NCBI RefSeq assembly: GCF_030997045.1
Contig: NZ_CP116899.1
Span: 1,054,001 to 1,118,000, forward strand
DNA: 64,000 bases
Origin: Microbulbifer sp. TB1203
GTDB lineage: Bacteria > Pseudomonadota > Gammaproteobacteria > Pseudomonadales > Cellvibrionaceae
Reading direction: 5' to 3'
In this document: one piece after another, positions 44,753 through 52,855 of the stretch
Numbering within the stretch: the first letter of the stretch is position 1
Layout: each line of letters begins with the position of its first letter
Made by a program: the position numbers and the translations under genes
Notes under the pieces: generated by a model
What the model saw: only the letters and a program-made list of their open reading frames with translations
Told to the model about the DNA's origin: nothing
Databases searched by the model: none

Positions 44753-45295
44753 ATGTCGATGCCCCCCTCTAATGCTGCGCTGCCGCGCATTGTCGATGCT
44801 CGCAAGCTGGTACAGCGCGAGCAGCGGCTGGCCGGAACGCTTCCGCGGTCAGCGCTGCAGCGGCTGCTCTCGGCGGCCGAGTCTGTCGACGAGGATGTCC
44901 GGGCCGAGCTGACCTTTGCACGGGATATCCAGGGTCATTTGGCGGTGGACGGTGTGCTGCGCTGCCGGGTACAGCTGCTCTGTCAGCGCTGCCTGGAGCC
45001 AATGCCCGAAGAGATAGAGGCAACTTTTCGCTGGGGGGTGGTCTGGTCCGAAGATCAGGGCAAGGCGCTGCCCAAGGGCCTGGACCCAGTGGTACAGGAA
45101 GGTGATGAGCTGGACTTGTACGAAGTGCTGGAAGAAGAGATTTTGCTCAATCTGCCCATGGTGGCCTACCACCAGGAGGAGTGTGTCACCCGCGACCGCT
45201 TCCACTATGGTGAGGACGCCGGGGAGGCGGATGAGCAGCGGGAAAACCCCTTTAAAGTGCTGGAACAGTTGAAGGGTTCATCGCGCAAGCGGTGA
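44753..45295 (+). CDS. yceD: YceD family protein (DUF177)
   Basis: A 180-residue protein of the YceD/DUF177 family, linked to 23S rRNA metabolism and always next to rpmF. The two cysteine pairs typical of bacterial members are partly visible: VQLLCQRCLEPM and the later HQEECVTRDRF. NLPMVAYHQEEC matches the family's C-terminal motif. There are two in-frame ATGs (44753 and 44759); with the predicted transcription start, translation is near-leaderless from either. Confidence 0.9.
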   Translation: MSMPPSNAALPRIVDARKLVQREQRLAGTLPRSALQRLLSAAESVDEDVRAELTFARDIQGHLAVDGVLRCRVQLLCQRCLEPMPEEIEATFRWGVVWSEDQGKALPKGLDPVVQEGDELDLYEVLEEEILLNLPMVAYHQEECVTRDRFHYGEDAGEADEQRENPFKVLEQLKGSSRKR

Positions 45296-45355
45296 GTTGG
45301 GCTCGCCGATGAGGCGCCCCGGTTCCAGTGTAATTTGTTATTTTAGGAGCAAGCC

Positions 45356-45547
45356 ATGGCTGTTCAGCAAAACAAAAAGACCCGTTCCCGTCGCGGCATG
45401 CGTCGTTCCCACGATGCGCTGGGTGGACCCACCCTGTCTGTCGACCCGACTACCGGTGAGAAGCATCGCCGTCACCACGTGACCAAAGACGGCTTCTACC
45501 GCGGCCGCAAAGTGATCGACGTCGGCGGCGCTGAAGTAGAAGAGTAA
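45356..45547 (+). CDS. rpmF: 50S ribosomal protein L32
   Basis: A 63-residue basic protein beginning AVQQNKKTRSRRGMRRSHDAL, the invariant start of bacterial L32. It continues GEKHRRHHVTKDGFYRGRKV and lacks the four zinc cysteines, as in other gammaproteobacteria. TTTTAGGAGCAAGCC gives a strong ribosome site. Confidence 0.97.
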   Translation: MAVQQNKKTRSRRGMRRSHDALGGPTLSVDPTTGEKHRRHHVTKDGFYRGRKVIDVGGAEVEE

Positions 45548-45550
45548 ACT

Positions 45551-46570
45551 TTGTCCAGCCAACTGCGATTGGCCGTGGATGTGATGGGCGGGGACTTAGG
45601 TCCCCGCTCTGTCGTTCCGGCCTGTGTCAGATTCCTCAATCGATTCCCCCATGCGGAACTGGAACTTTTCGGTCCGCAGACCCAGCTTCAGGCTCTCCTC
45701 GATGAACAGCGGCAGCCCCAATTGCACGGGCGGCTGCATATCACCTCTTGCGAGCAGGTGGTTACACAGAGCTGCAATCCCATACAGGCGGTGCGCCACA
45801 AGCGCGAATCCTCCATGGCCCGAGCGCTGCAGGCGGTGGCCCGCGGGGAGGTGCAGGCGATGGTGACCTCCGGTAACACCGGTGCACTGCTTGCGCTCAG
45901 CCGCAGCATTCTGGGTACCATCGAGGGCGTGCGGCGACCGGCGCTGGGCAAATCCCTGCCTGCGGAAGCGGGGTCCTGCTTCCTGCTGGACCTGGGTGCC
46001 AATATCGACTGCACCGCAGAGGACCTGCTGCAATTCGCCCGCATGGGCATCGAGGCGCAACGGGTACACACCGGCAAGCGGGATCTCCGGGTGGCGCTAC
46101 TGAATATCGGCGCGGAGGCGCACAAGGGAACGGAGGAGATCCGCCGCGCGGCGGAATTGTTGGAGAAGGACCCGGCTATTCATTACGCTGGATTTGTCGA
46201 GGGGCATGATATTTTCACCGGCGTGGTGGATGTGGTGGTCTGCGACGGCCTGATGGGGAATGTGGCGATGAAATCCGCCGAAGGTGTAATCCGACTCATG
46301 GGTCAGAAAGCCTTCACCATCGAGAGAAAGAGTCCGATTAAGCGCTTTTTTGGCCAATTAGCCATAAAGCTGTTGCGAAAATGGCGTACACAGGTGGAAC
46401 CCGCCCGCTATAATGGCGCCAGTTTTTTAGGGGTGAAAGGTAACGTGATCAAGAGTCACGGCGGCGCCAGCAGCGAGGCGTTCTACCGGGCGATGATCAC
46501 TGCCAAAGAGTGCGCCGAAGCCGACCTGGCCGCCAGGCTGGGCCGCGCCATGGCGCAGGTAAAGGCGTAA
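45551..46570 (+). CDS. plsX: Phosphate acyltransferase PlsX
   Basis: A 339-residue peripheral membrane enzyme converting acyl-ACP to acyl-phosphate for phospholipid synthesis. AVDVMGGDLGPRSVVPA, MVTSGNTGALLALS, FVEGHDIFTG and VVCDGLMGNVAMKSAEG are PlsX signatures. The start is a TTG three bases after the rpmF stop codon; no ATG is well placed. Unlike in E. coli, fabH does not follow. Confidence 0.95.
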   Translation: MSSQLRLAVDVMGGDLGPRSVVPACVRFLNRFPHAELELFGPQTQLQALLDEQRQPQLHGRLHITSCEQVVTQSCNPIQAVRHKRESSMARALQAVARGEVQAMVTSGNTGALLALSRSILGTIEGVRRPALGKSLPAEAGSCFLLDLGANIDCTAEDLLQFARMGIEAQRVHTGKRDLRVALLNIGAEAHKGTEEIRRAAELLEKDPAIHYAGFVEGHDIFTGVVDVVVCDGLMGNVAMKSAEGVIRLMGQKAFTIERKSPIKRFFGQLAIKLLRKWRTQVEPARYNGASFLGVKGNVIKSHGGASSEAFYRAMITAKECAEADLAARLGRAMAQVKA

Positions 46571-46607
46571 CACCCCAATCATTGCCAACCAGGTTTAAGG
46601 ATGTTCC

Positions 46608-47552
46608 ATGACCAATGCAAGGCTCGCATTTGTCTTTCCCGGCCAGGGCTCCCAGCAGATAGGTATGCTGGCGGATGCCGCGGCTGAATTTCCCGAGATC
46701 CACACCACTTTTTCCGAGGCGTCCGATGTGCTCGGTTACGACCTCTGGGACCTCTGCCAGAACGGTGAACAGGCGGACATCAACCTCACTGAGCGCACCC
46801 AGCCGCTGTTGCTCACCGCCAGTGTGGCGTTGTACCGCGCCTGGTGCGCCCGCGGCGGAGTCCATCCCGCGAGAATGGCCGGCCACAGCCTGGGCGAGTG
46901 GTCGGCACTGGTGTGCGCCGGCACTCTGGCCTTTACCGATGCCGTACACCTGGTACAGGAGCGCGGCCGCCTGATGCAAAAGGCCGTGCCGGCAGGGGAG
47001 GGCGCCATGGCTGCAGTGATCGGCCTGAATGATGCTGCGGTTGAGTCTGCCTGTGCCGAAGCGGCAGAGGGCGAGGTGGTGGCGGCGGTCAACTACAATT
47101 CCCCCGGGCAGGTGGTTATCGCCGGCAGCAGTGCTGCGGTGAGCCGCGCCATCGAGGCCTGTAAGGCGGCGGGAGCCAAACGCGCCATGCCGCTTCCTGT
47201 GAGCGCACCTTTTCATACCGAATTGATGCGCCCGGCGGCGGAAAAGCTGGCGGCGCAAATCGAGTCGACGGAGTTTCACGCACCGGAAATTCCGGTAATC
47301 CACAATGTGCACGCCCGCCCTGAGTCGGACCCCGCGGCCATCAAGGCGTTGATGGTGGAGCAAATCTACAGCCCGGTGCGCTGGACCGAATGTGTGCAGG
47401 CCATGGTAACCGAAGGCACCGGGCAACTGGTGGAGTGCGGGCCGGGCAAGGTGCTGGCGGGATTGGCCAAGCGCATCGACCGCAGCCTGACCTGCCACAA
47501 CATCGACACCCCGGACCAATTGAATACCGCACTGCTGGCCACTGCGGAGTAA
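46608..47552 (+). CDS. fabD: Malonyl CoA-acyl carrier protein transacylase
   Basis: A 314-residue enzyme loading malonate onto ACP. FVFPGQGSQQIGML, the nucleophile GHSLGEWSAL (serine in GHSLG), and the catalytic histidine in SAPFHTELM are present, and VECGPGKVLAGL is near the end. A 37-base gap separates it from plsX and 25 bases from fabG. Confidence 0.97.
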   Translation: MTNARLAFVFPGQGSQQIGMLADAAAEFPEIHTTFSEASDVLGYDLWDLCQNGEQADINLTERTQPLLLTASVALYRAWCARGGVHPARMAGHSLGEWSALVCAGTLAFTDAVHLVQERGRLMQKAVPAGEGAMAAVIGLNDAAVESACAEAAEGEVVAAVNYNSPGQVVIAGSSAAVSRAIEACKAAGAKRAMPLPVSAPFHTELMRPAAEKLAAQIESTEFHAPEIPVIHNVHARPESDPAAIKALMVEQIYSPVRWTECVQAMVTEGTGQLVECGPGKVLAGLAKRIDRSLTCHNIDTPDQLNTALLATAE

Positions 47553-47577
47553 TATCTCGAATTCGAGTGGAGCGACA

Positions 47578-48333
47578 ATGACACTGACAACTTCCCTCAA
47601 CGATAGAGTGGCCCTGGTCACCGGTGCCAGCCGCGGCATCGGTGCGGCCATTGCCGATACCTTGGGCGCGATGGGCGCCACGGTGATCGGCACTGCCACC
47701 AGCGCCTCTGGCGCGGAAAAAATCACCGCGCGCTTTGCTGAAAAGGGTATCTCAGGTGTAGGTAAGGAGCTGGATGTCACCAGCGCAGAAAGCCTGGCTA
47801 CACTGCTGGAATCGGTGAAAAAGGATTTCGGCGCACCAGTGATCCTGGTAAACAATGCGGGCATTACCAAGGACAACCTGCTGATGCGCATGAAGGACGA
47901 GGAGTGGGCGGAGGTGATCGACACCAATCTTTCCGCGGTCTATCGTGTAACCAAGGCCTGCCTGCGGGATATGACCAAGGCGCGCTGGGGGCGGATTATC
48001 AATATCAGCTCAGTTGTGGGCAGCATGGGTAACGCCGGCCAGAGCAACTACGCAGCCACCAAGGCCGGAGTCGCCGGTTTCGCGCGTTCGCTGGCGGCGG
48101 AAGTGGGCTCTCGGGGTATTACGGTGAATACCGTGGCTCCCGGATTTATCGATACCGATATGACCAAGGTGCTTCCGGAAACCCAGCGCGAAGCGCTGAT
48201 GGGCCGGATCCCGCTGGGGCGTCTGGGGGACCCCGAAGAGATCGCTTCAGTTGTCGCATTTTTAGCCAGTGATGCCGGTGGATACGTGACCGGAGAGACC
48301 ATTCATGTGAATGGCGGCATGTATATGGCCTGA
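47578..48333 (+). CDS. fabG: 3-oxoacyl-ACP reductase FabG
   Basis: A 251-residue NADPH-dependent short-chain reductase for fatty-acid elongation. The nucleotide loop is TGASRGIGAAIA, then NNAGITKDNLLMRM, with the catalytic Ser (NISSVVGSMGN) and YAATK. The tail GETIHVNGGMYMA is typical of FabG. GAGTGGAG precedes the ATG. Confidence 0.97.
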   Translation: MTLTTSLNDRVALVTGASRGIGAAIADTLGAMGATVIGTATSASGAEKITARFAEKGISGVGKELDVTSAESLATLLESVKKDFGAPVILVNNAGITKDNLLMRMKDEEWAEVIDTNLSAVYRVTKACLRDMTKARWGRIINISSVVGSMGNAGQSNYAATKAGVAGFARSLAAEVGSRGITVNTVAPGFIDTDMTKVLPETQREALMGRIPLGRLGDPEEIASVVAFLASDAGGYVTGETIHVNGGMYMA

Positions 48334-48413
48334 TATTTTTCCTCAAAAAATTGCTGTAACTGTTTGATTAACAAAGAGTTTGCAATGGTGCTTTGGGGAG
48401 CGAAAGGCGGCGC

Positions 48414-48442
48414 ATTACATCCCGAAAAAGTTGGGGTACAAT
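48414..48442 (+). promoter_or_regulatory. Probable acpP promoter
   Basis: ATTACA (48414-48419, four of six matches to the -35 consensus), a 17-base spacer, and TACAAT (48437-48442) lie in the 226-base gap between fabG and acpP. This leaves a leader of about 110 bases. A separate strong promoter is expected, because ACP is needed in large amounts. Confidence 0.55.
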
Positions 48443-48559
48443 GCCGCCTCGCATTAACCGAAGCTGTGTGAGCCGGTCGTTATCCCGCTTTGAATATCGC
48501 GGGGCAGAAATTGAAAACGACTACAACAGATTTTTATCCACTAGGAGTTAAATTGAATC

Positions 48560-48796
48560 ATGAGCAGCATTGAAGAGCGCGTTAAAAAGATCGTTGCTGA
48601 ACAACTGGGTGTGAAGGAAGAAGACGTAAAGCCTGAAGCCTCATTTGTTGAAGATCTGGGCGCTGACTCCCTCGACACAGTTGAGTTGGTAATGGCTCTG
48701 GAAGAGGAATTCGAAACTGAGATCCCCGACGAAGAAGCCGAAAAAATTACAACTGTTCAGCTGGCCATCGATTACATCAAGGAAAACCTTGGTTAA
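48560..48796 (+). CDS. acpP: Acyl carrier protein
   Basis: A 78-residue acidic protein. Ser37 in GADSLDTVEL carries the phosphopantetheine arm. MSSIEERVKKIVAEQLGV and EEFETEIPDEEAEKI are near-universal in proteobacterial ACP. A TAGGAGTTAAATTGAATC ribosome region lies upstream, and a large leader suggests its own promoter. Confidence 0.98.
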   Translation: MSSIEERVKKIVAEQLGVKEEDVKPEASFVEDLGADSLDTVELVMALEEEFETEIPDEEAEKITTVQLAIDYIKENLG

Positions 48797-48815
48797 TTCC
48801 CGCTGGGTGGTTTAG

Positions 48816-48897
48816 GCATCGGGTAGCCGCCTGTTGCCCGATGCTGAAAGTATTGTGAAAGCCGTTCTATGTCGCATAGTGCGGCTTTCCTTTTATT
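48816..48897 (+). terminator. Two hairpins between acpP and fabF, the second a terminator
   Basis: GCATCGGG…CCCGATGC (48816-48844) is followed by GAAAGCCG…CGGCTTTC (48857-48889), which has an inner CTATG/CATAG stem and a downstream CTTTTATT. Partial termination here would keep acpP mRNA far above fabF. Confidence 0.7.
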
Positions 48898-48974
48898 AGG
48901 CTTGTTAGCACTAAGCGAAAGTGACTGCCGGCTTAAATCCCGGTCGTCCTGAAATGATCTCGGGGGAAACACGA

Positions 48975-50216
48975 GTGTCGCGTAGAAGAGTAGTCGTTAC
49001 CGGAATGGGCATGATCAGCCCCCTGGCCAATACCCTGGAAGATAGCTGGACCGCAATTCTCGCCGGCACCAGTGGGGTAGTACCTATCGAGTCTTTTGAT
49101 GTCTCGGATTTTTCTACCCGCTTCGCCGCCACGGTAAAGGATTTCGATCCCGCGCTCTACATGCCGGAAAAGGAAGCGCGCAAAATGGATGTATTCCTGC
49201 GCTTTGGGATGGCCGCGGGTATCCAGGCAATGGAAGACAGCGGCCTGGAAATTACCGAGAGCAATGCGCCGCGGATAGGCGCTTGTATTGGCTCCGGCAT
49301 GGGTGGCATCGCCGAGATCGAACGCAACGCCATGTTGATCGCAGAGCGGGGCCCGCGCCGCGTTTCCCCCTTCTTTGTGCCGGGCGCCATTATCAATATG
49401 GTTTCCGGCAACCTGTCGATCAAATACGGAATGAAGGGCCCCAATCTTTCCACTACCACCGCTTGCACCACAGGCACCCACGCGGTGGGTCTGGGCTTGC
49501 GCACGATTCAGTACGGCGACGCCGATGTGATGGTGTGCGGCGGGGCGGAAATGGTTACCACCCCGGTGGGCCTGGGCGGTTTCTGCGCAGCGCGTGCGCT
49601 GTCCACCCGCAACGACGATCCCCAGCGGGCCAGCCGCCCCTGGGATGTGGATCGGGACGGCTTCGTGCTGGGCGAGGGCGCCGGGGTACTGGTGCTGGAA
49701 GAGTACGAGCGGGCCGTGGCGCGCGGGGCGAAGATCTACGCGGAGCTGATCGGCTTCGGCATGAGCGGTGATGCATACCACATGACCTCGCCGCCGGAAG
49801 ACGGCGCCGGCGCAGCCCTGTCCATGCAGAACGCGCTCAGGGATGCTGGGCTGTCGGCGGACGGCATCCAGTACATCAACGCCCACGGCACTTCCACACC
49901 CTTGGGAGATAAGGCGGAGATTCAGGCCGTGCACTCGGTGTTCGGTGCCGCCGCCGACAAGCTGGCAGTGAGTTCCACCAAGTCCATGACCGGTCACTTG
50001 CTGGGTGCCGCGGGAGCGGTGGAGGCAATTTTCTCGGTGCTGGCCCTGCGCGATCAGGTGGCTCCACCCACCATCAATCTCGAGAACCCGGACGAAGCCT
50101 GCAGCGGCATCAACCTAGTGCCTATGGAGACCCAGGAGAAGGCTATCGATGCGGTGCTGTCCAACTCCTTTGGTTTTGGCGGCACCAACGGATCGCTGAT
50201 CTTCAAGCGGATCTGA
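48975..50216 (+). CDS. fabF: Beta-ketoacyl-ACP synthase II (FabF)
   Basis: A 413-residue condensing enzyme, exactly the E. coli length if read from the GTG at 48975 (VSRRRVVVTGMGMISPL); GGGGGA lies upstream. The catalytic triad is visible: Cys in TTACTTGTHAVG, His in NAHGTSTPLGD, and His in MTGHLLGAAGA. An upstream ATG 18 codons earlier is in frame but adds sequence foreign to the family. Confidence 0.96.
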   Translation: MSRRRVVVTGMGMISPLANTLEDSWTAILAGTSGVVPIESFDVSDFSTRFAATVKDFDPALYMPEKEARKMDVFLRFGMAAGIQAMEDSGLEITESNAPRIGACIGSGMGGIAEIERNAMLIAERGPRRVSPFFVPGAIINMVSGNLSIKYGMKGPNLSTTTACTTGTHAVGLGLRTIQYGDADVMVCGGAEMVTTPVGLGGFCAARALSTRNDDPQRASRPWDVDRDGFVLGEGAGVLVLEEYERAVARGAKIYAELIGFGMSGDAYHMTSPPEDGAGAALSMQNALRDAGLSADGIQYINAHGTSTPLGDKAEIQAVHSVFGAAADKLAVSSTKSMTGHLLGAAGAVEAIFSVLALRDQVAPPTINLENPDEACSGINLVPMETQEKAIDAVLSNSFGFGGTNGSLIFKRI

Positions 50217-50233
50217 CCAATACCAAGACATTA

Positions 50234-50257
50234 GCGCCCGCCGGTTCCGGCGGGCGC
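50234..50257. terminator. GC-rich hairpin after fabF
   Basis: GCGCCCGCCGG-TT-CCGGCGGGCGC, a perfect 11-bp stem 18 bases after the stop codon, without a T run. It may act as a pause or mRNA-stabilising element rather than a full terminator, since pabC follows closely on the same strand. Confidence 0.5.
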
Positions 50258-50276
50258 ATCTCTATCCGGGGGGATC

Positions 50277-51047
50277 ATGACCACACTCCCGCTCTTCTTT
50301 GAAAAGGCTGCCGCCGTGGTCTCCCAGCCACCGGACGACGCCTACACCGACGGACTGCTCGAGACCATGCGCTGCCAGAGTGGCCGGGTACCCCTGTGGC
50401 CGCTGCACCGCGCCCGCCTGCTTCGCTGCAGTCGAATGGGGGAAGGGGAGTTGGCCGAAATAGAACAGGCTCTGAAGCGAATCGCCGCCGACTGCCCGGT
50501 CCCGGCCGCCAAACTGCGTTTGCGCCTGGGGTATCGGGGCGGCCGCCGGTGCTGGGATATCAGCCTGCTGCCGCTGGAGCCCACGCCGGAACTGGAAGAG
50601 GGCGCCCGCCTTTTCCTCTGCACCGGGCGGCTGCCGGGCGGTAAAACTGCCAACCCGGGCTGCAAATCCCTTGACCGCGCGGGATATAATCGCGCCAAAG
50701 CCGAGTTGCCCCCCGGGGAGACCTGCGACGGTCTGCTGTTGGACACTGGGGGTTGGGTGATCGAAAGCCTGCGCTGCAACCTGCTGCTAAGGCTGGACGG
50801 CGCCTGGATCACACCGGACCTGAGGCGCTGTGGGGTTCGGGGAGTAATGCGTGACTGGCTGGGTGCGCGGATTCCCCTGGAGGAAGCAGATATCGATCTC
50901 GAGACCTTGTGCGCCGCGGAGGAAGTGGCGCTGTGCAACAGCCTCCGGGGCGTTATGCCGGTACGGGAACTGATTGACCATTGCCGTTGGCTGCCGGGCC
51001 CGGAGACCCGTCAGCTGCAGCGGTGGATTGCGGAAGAGTTGTGGTGA
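50277..51047 (+). CDS. pabC: Aminodeoxychorismate lyase
   Basis: A 256-residue PLP enzyme of fold type IV. It converts aminodeoxychorismate to 4-aminobenzoate and pyruvate for folate synthesis. The PLP lysine is Lys130 in NPGCKSLDRAGYN, and Glu163 (GGWVIESLRCN) holds the cofactor nitrogen. DDAYTDGLLETMR near residue 20 is typical. Its stop overlaps the start of mltG. Confidence 0.9.
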   Translation: MTTLPLFFEKAAAVVSQPPDDAYTDGLLETMRCQSGRVPLWPLHRARLLRCSRMGEGELAEIEQALKRIAADCPVPAAKLRLRLGYRGGRRCWDISLLPLEPTPELEEGARLFLCTGRLPGGKTANPGCKSLDRAGYNRAKAELPPGETCDGLLLDTGGWVIESLRCNLLLRLDGAWITPDLRRCGVRGVMRDWLGARIPLEEADIDLETLCAAEEVALCNSLRGVMPVRELIDHCRWLPGPETRQLQRWIAEELW

Positions 51048-52117
51048 AGAAGAAACAAGCTAAAGCGAAAAAGCGCCCCTGGCGCCACCTGCTGGGTGCC
51101 TCCGTCCTGTTGCTGCTGATCGCGGCGGCTTCCCTGTGGGCGATGCAGGCCGTCCTGGTGCGGCCGCTGGCGGTTGGGGACGATGGGCTGCGTTTCGAGG
51201 TGAGCAGCGGCGGCAACCTGTCGCGAGCTCTCCGGGACCTGGAGCGGCGCGGCGTACTCCAGTGGCCGCGGCTGGTGCTCGCCTATGCCTACTGGAAGGG
51301 CAAGACCGGAATCCACGCGGGCGAATACCTGGTGCCGGTGGGTAGTAACGCCAAGGACCTGGTGGAGCGCTTGAACCGCGGCGACGTCACCCGCTACCGG
51401 CTCACCCTGGTGGAAGGCTGGACTTTTCGCCAGGCCCTGGAGCAGGTACGCGCCGGCCGCAATATCGTCAAGTCTGAGGAGGGCGCGGACGCCGCCCGTG
51501 CCGCTCGCGCGCTGGGGTTCGACGGCGAAAGCCCCGAAGGCTGGATTTTTCCGGACACCTATGTCTATCACTCCGGCACTACGGATATCGAGCTGCTGCG
51601 GCAGGCCTACCGACGTATGCAGCGAATCCTGGAAGAGGAGTGGCAGGTTCGCGACGACAATCTCCCCTACAGCTCTTCCTATGAAGCGCTGATCATGGCT
51701 TCGCTGATCGAAAAGGAGACCGGCCAGCCCTCGGAGCGCAGTGAGATTGCCGGTGTTTTTGTGCGTCGCCTGAACAAGGGCATGCGCCTGCAGACGGACC
51801 CGGCGGTGATTTACGGCCTGGGCGAGGAATTTGATGGCAACCTGACCCGAGCCCACCTACGGGAGTCCAGCCCTTACAATACCTATGTCATCGACGGGCT
51901 GCCGCCCACACCCATCGCCCTGCCGGGGCGCGAAGCCATTCGTGCGGCATTGAACCCGAAGGCGGGCGACAGCCTGTATTTTGTCGGCAAGGGCGACGGT
52001 TCGCATCACTTTTCGGCCACCCTGGCGGAGCACAACCGCGCGGTACAGGAATACCAGCTGAAGCGCCGCGCGAACTATCGCTCCAGCCCGGCCCCGAAAG
52101 AAAACAGGGAAAACTGA
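51044..52117 (+). CDS. mltG: Endolytic transglycosylase MltG
   Basis: A 357-residue inner-membrane enzyme that ends growing glycan strands. A basic start is followed by the helix LLGASVLLLLIAAASLWAM. The YceG domain has LVEGWTFRQALEQV, the catalytic glutamate in MASLIEKETGQPSERSEIAGVF (in part), LQTDPAVIYGLG and SPYNTYVIDGLPPTPIALPG. The start is the GTG overlapping the pabC stop (GTGA); the preceding GTG is an alternative. Confidence 0.93.
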   Translation: MKKKQAKAKKRPWRHLLGASVLLLLIAAASLWAMQAVLVRPLAVGDDGLRFEVSSGGNLSRALRDLERRGVLQWPRLVLAYAYWKGKTGIHAGEYLVPVGSNAKDLVERLNRGDVTRYRLTLVEGWTFRQALEQVRAGRNIVKSEEGADAARAARALGFDGESPEGWIFPDTYVYHSGTTDIELLRQAYRRMQRILEEEWQVRDDNLPYSSSYEALIMASLIEKETGQPSERSEIAGVFVRRLNKGMRLQTDPAVIYGLGEEFDGNLTRAHLRESSPYNTYVIDGLPPTPIALPGREAIRAALNPKAGDSLYFVGKGDGSHHFSATLAEHNRAVQEYQLKRRANYRSSPAPKENREN

Positions 52118-52119
52118 TT

Positions 52120-52755
52120 TTGCGGCGCGGAAAATTTATCACCCTCGAGGGTGGCGAGGGGGTGGGCAAGTCCACCAACCTTCAGTTCATTACCGGCTGG
52201 CTGCGGGATCGCGGTATCGCCTTTATACAGACACGGGAACCCGGCGGCACGCCGCTGGCGGAAGAACTGCGCGAGCTGCTATTGTGCAACCGCGACGAAG
52301 CGGTGGACCCCACAGCCGAACTGCTGATGGTCTTTGCCGCCCGCGCCCAGCATATCGCCCGCGTCATCGAGCCGGCGCTGGCCCGCGGCGACTGGGTGAT
52401 CTGCGACCGTTTCACTGATGCCACCTACGCCTACCAGGGCGGCGGTCGCCAGCTCGACCGTACACTGATCGCCCAACTGGAGCAGACAGTGCAGGGAGAC
52501 CTGCGCCCGGACAGGGTCCTGTTGCTCGATCTGGACCCGCAGACCGGCCTGGCCCGCGCCGCCGATATCGGCGCTGCCGACCGCTTCGAGAACGAACAGC
52601 TCGCCTTCTTCCTGCGGGTGCGCGCCGCCTATCGGGAGCGCGCTGAAGCGGCGCCGGAGCGCTACGCAGTGATTGACGCTAGCCAGCCGCTGGAGCAGGT
52701 GCAGCGACAGTTGCAAACGGAACTCGAACGGCTCGTTTCACCGACATCTGAATAA
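52120..52755 (+). CDS. tmk: Thymidylate kinase
   Basis: A 211-residue dTMP kinase. The P-loop is LEGGEGVGKST, then TREPGGTPLAEELR, and the DRF motif VICDRFTDATYAYQGGGR. The LID region ARAADIGAADRFENE carries few arginines, as in gram-negative type II enzymes. It starts with TTG two bases after the mltG stop codon. Confidence 0.94.
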   Translation: MRRGKFITLEGGEGVGKSTNLQFITGWLRDRGIAFIQTREPGGTPLAEELRELLLCNRDEAVDPTAELLMVFAARAQHIARVIEPALARGDWVICDRFTDATYAYQGGGRQLDRTLIAQLEQTVQGDLRPDRVLLLDLDPQTGLARAADIGAADRFENEQLAFFLRVRAAYRERAEAAPERYAVIDASQPLEQVQRQLQTELERLVSPTSE

Positions 52756-52758
52756 CAC

Positions 52759-52834
52759 CTGTAGGAGCGGCCCATGGCCGCGATTGAAGCCGCTTCGTAG
52801 CTATTGCGATCGCGGCCATGGGCCGCTCCTACAG
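52759..52834. repeat. GTAGGAGCGG-family palindrome inside the tmk–holB operon
   Basis: Perfect 26-bp arms (52759-52784 and 52809-52834; CTGTAGGAGCGGCCCATGGC and its reverse complement) with a 24-base centre. It ends 21 bases before the holB start, so it sits within what is otherwise a compact operon. Confidence 0.88.
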
Positions 52835-52855
52835 ATATTGGAAGGCTGACGCCAA

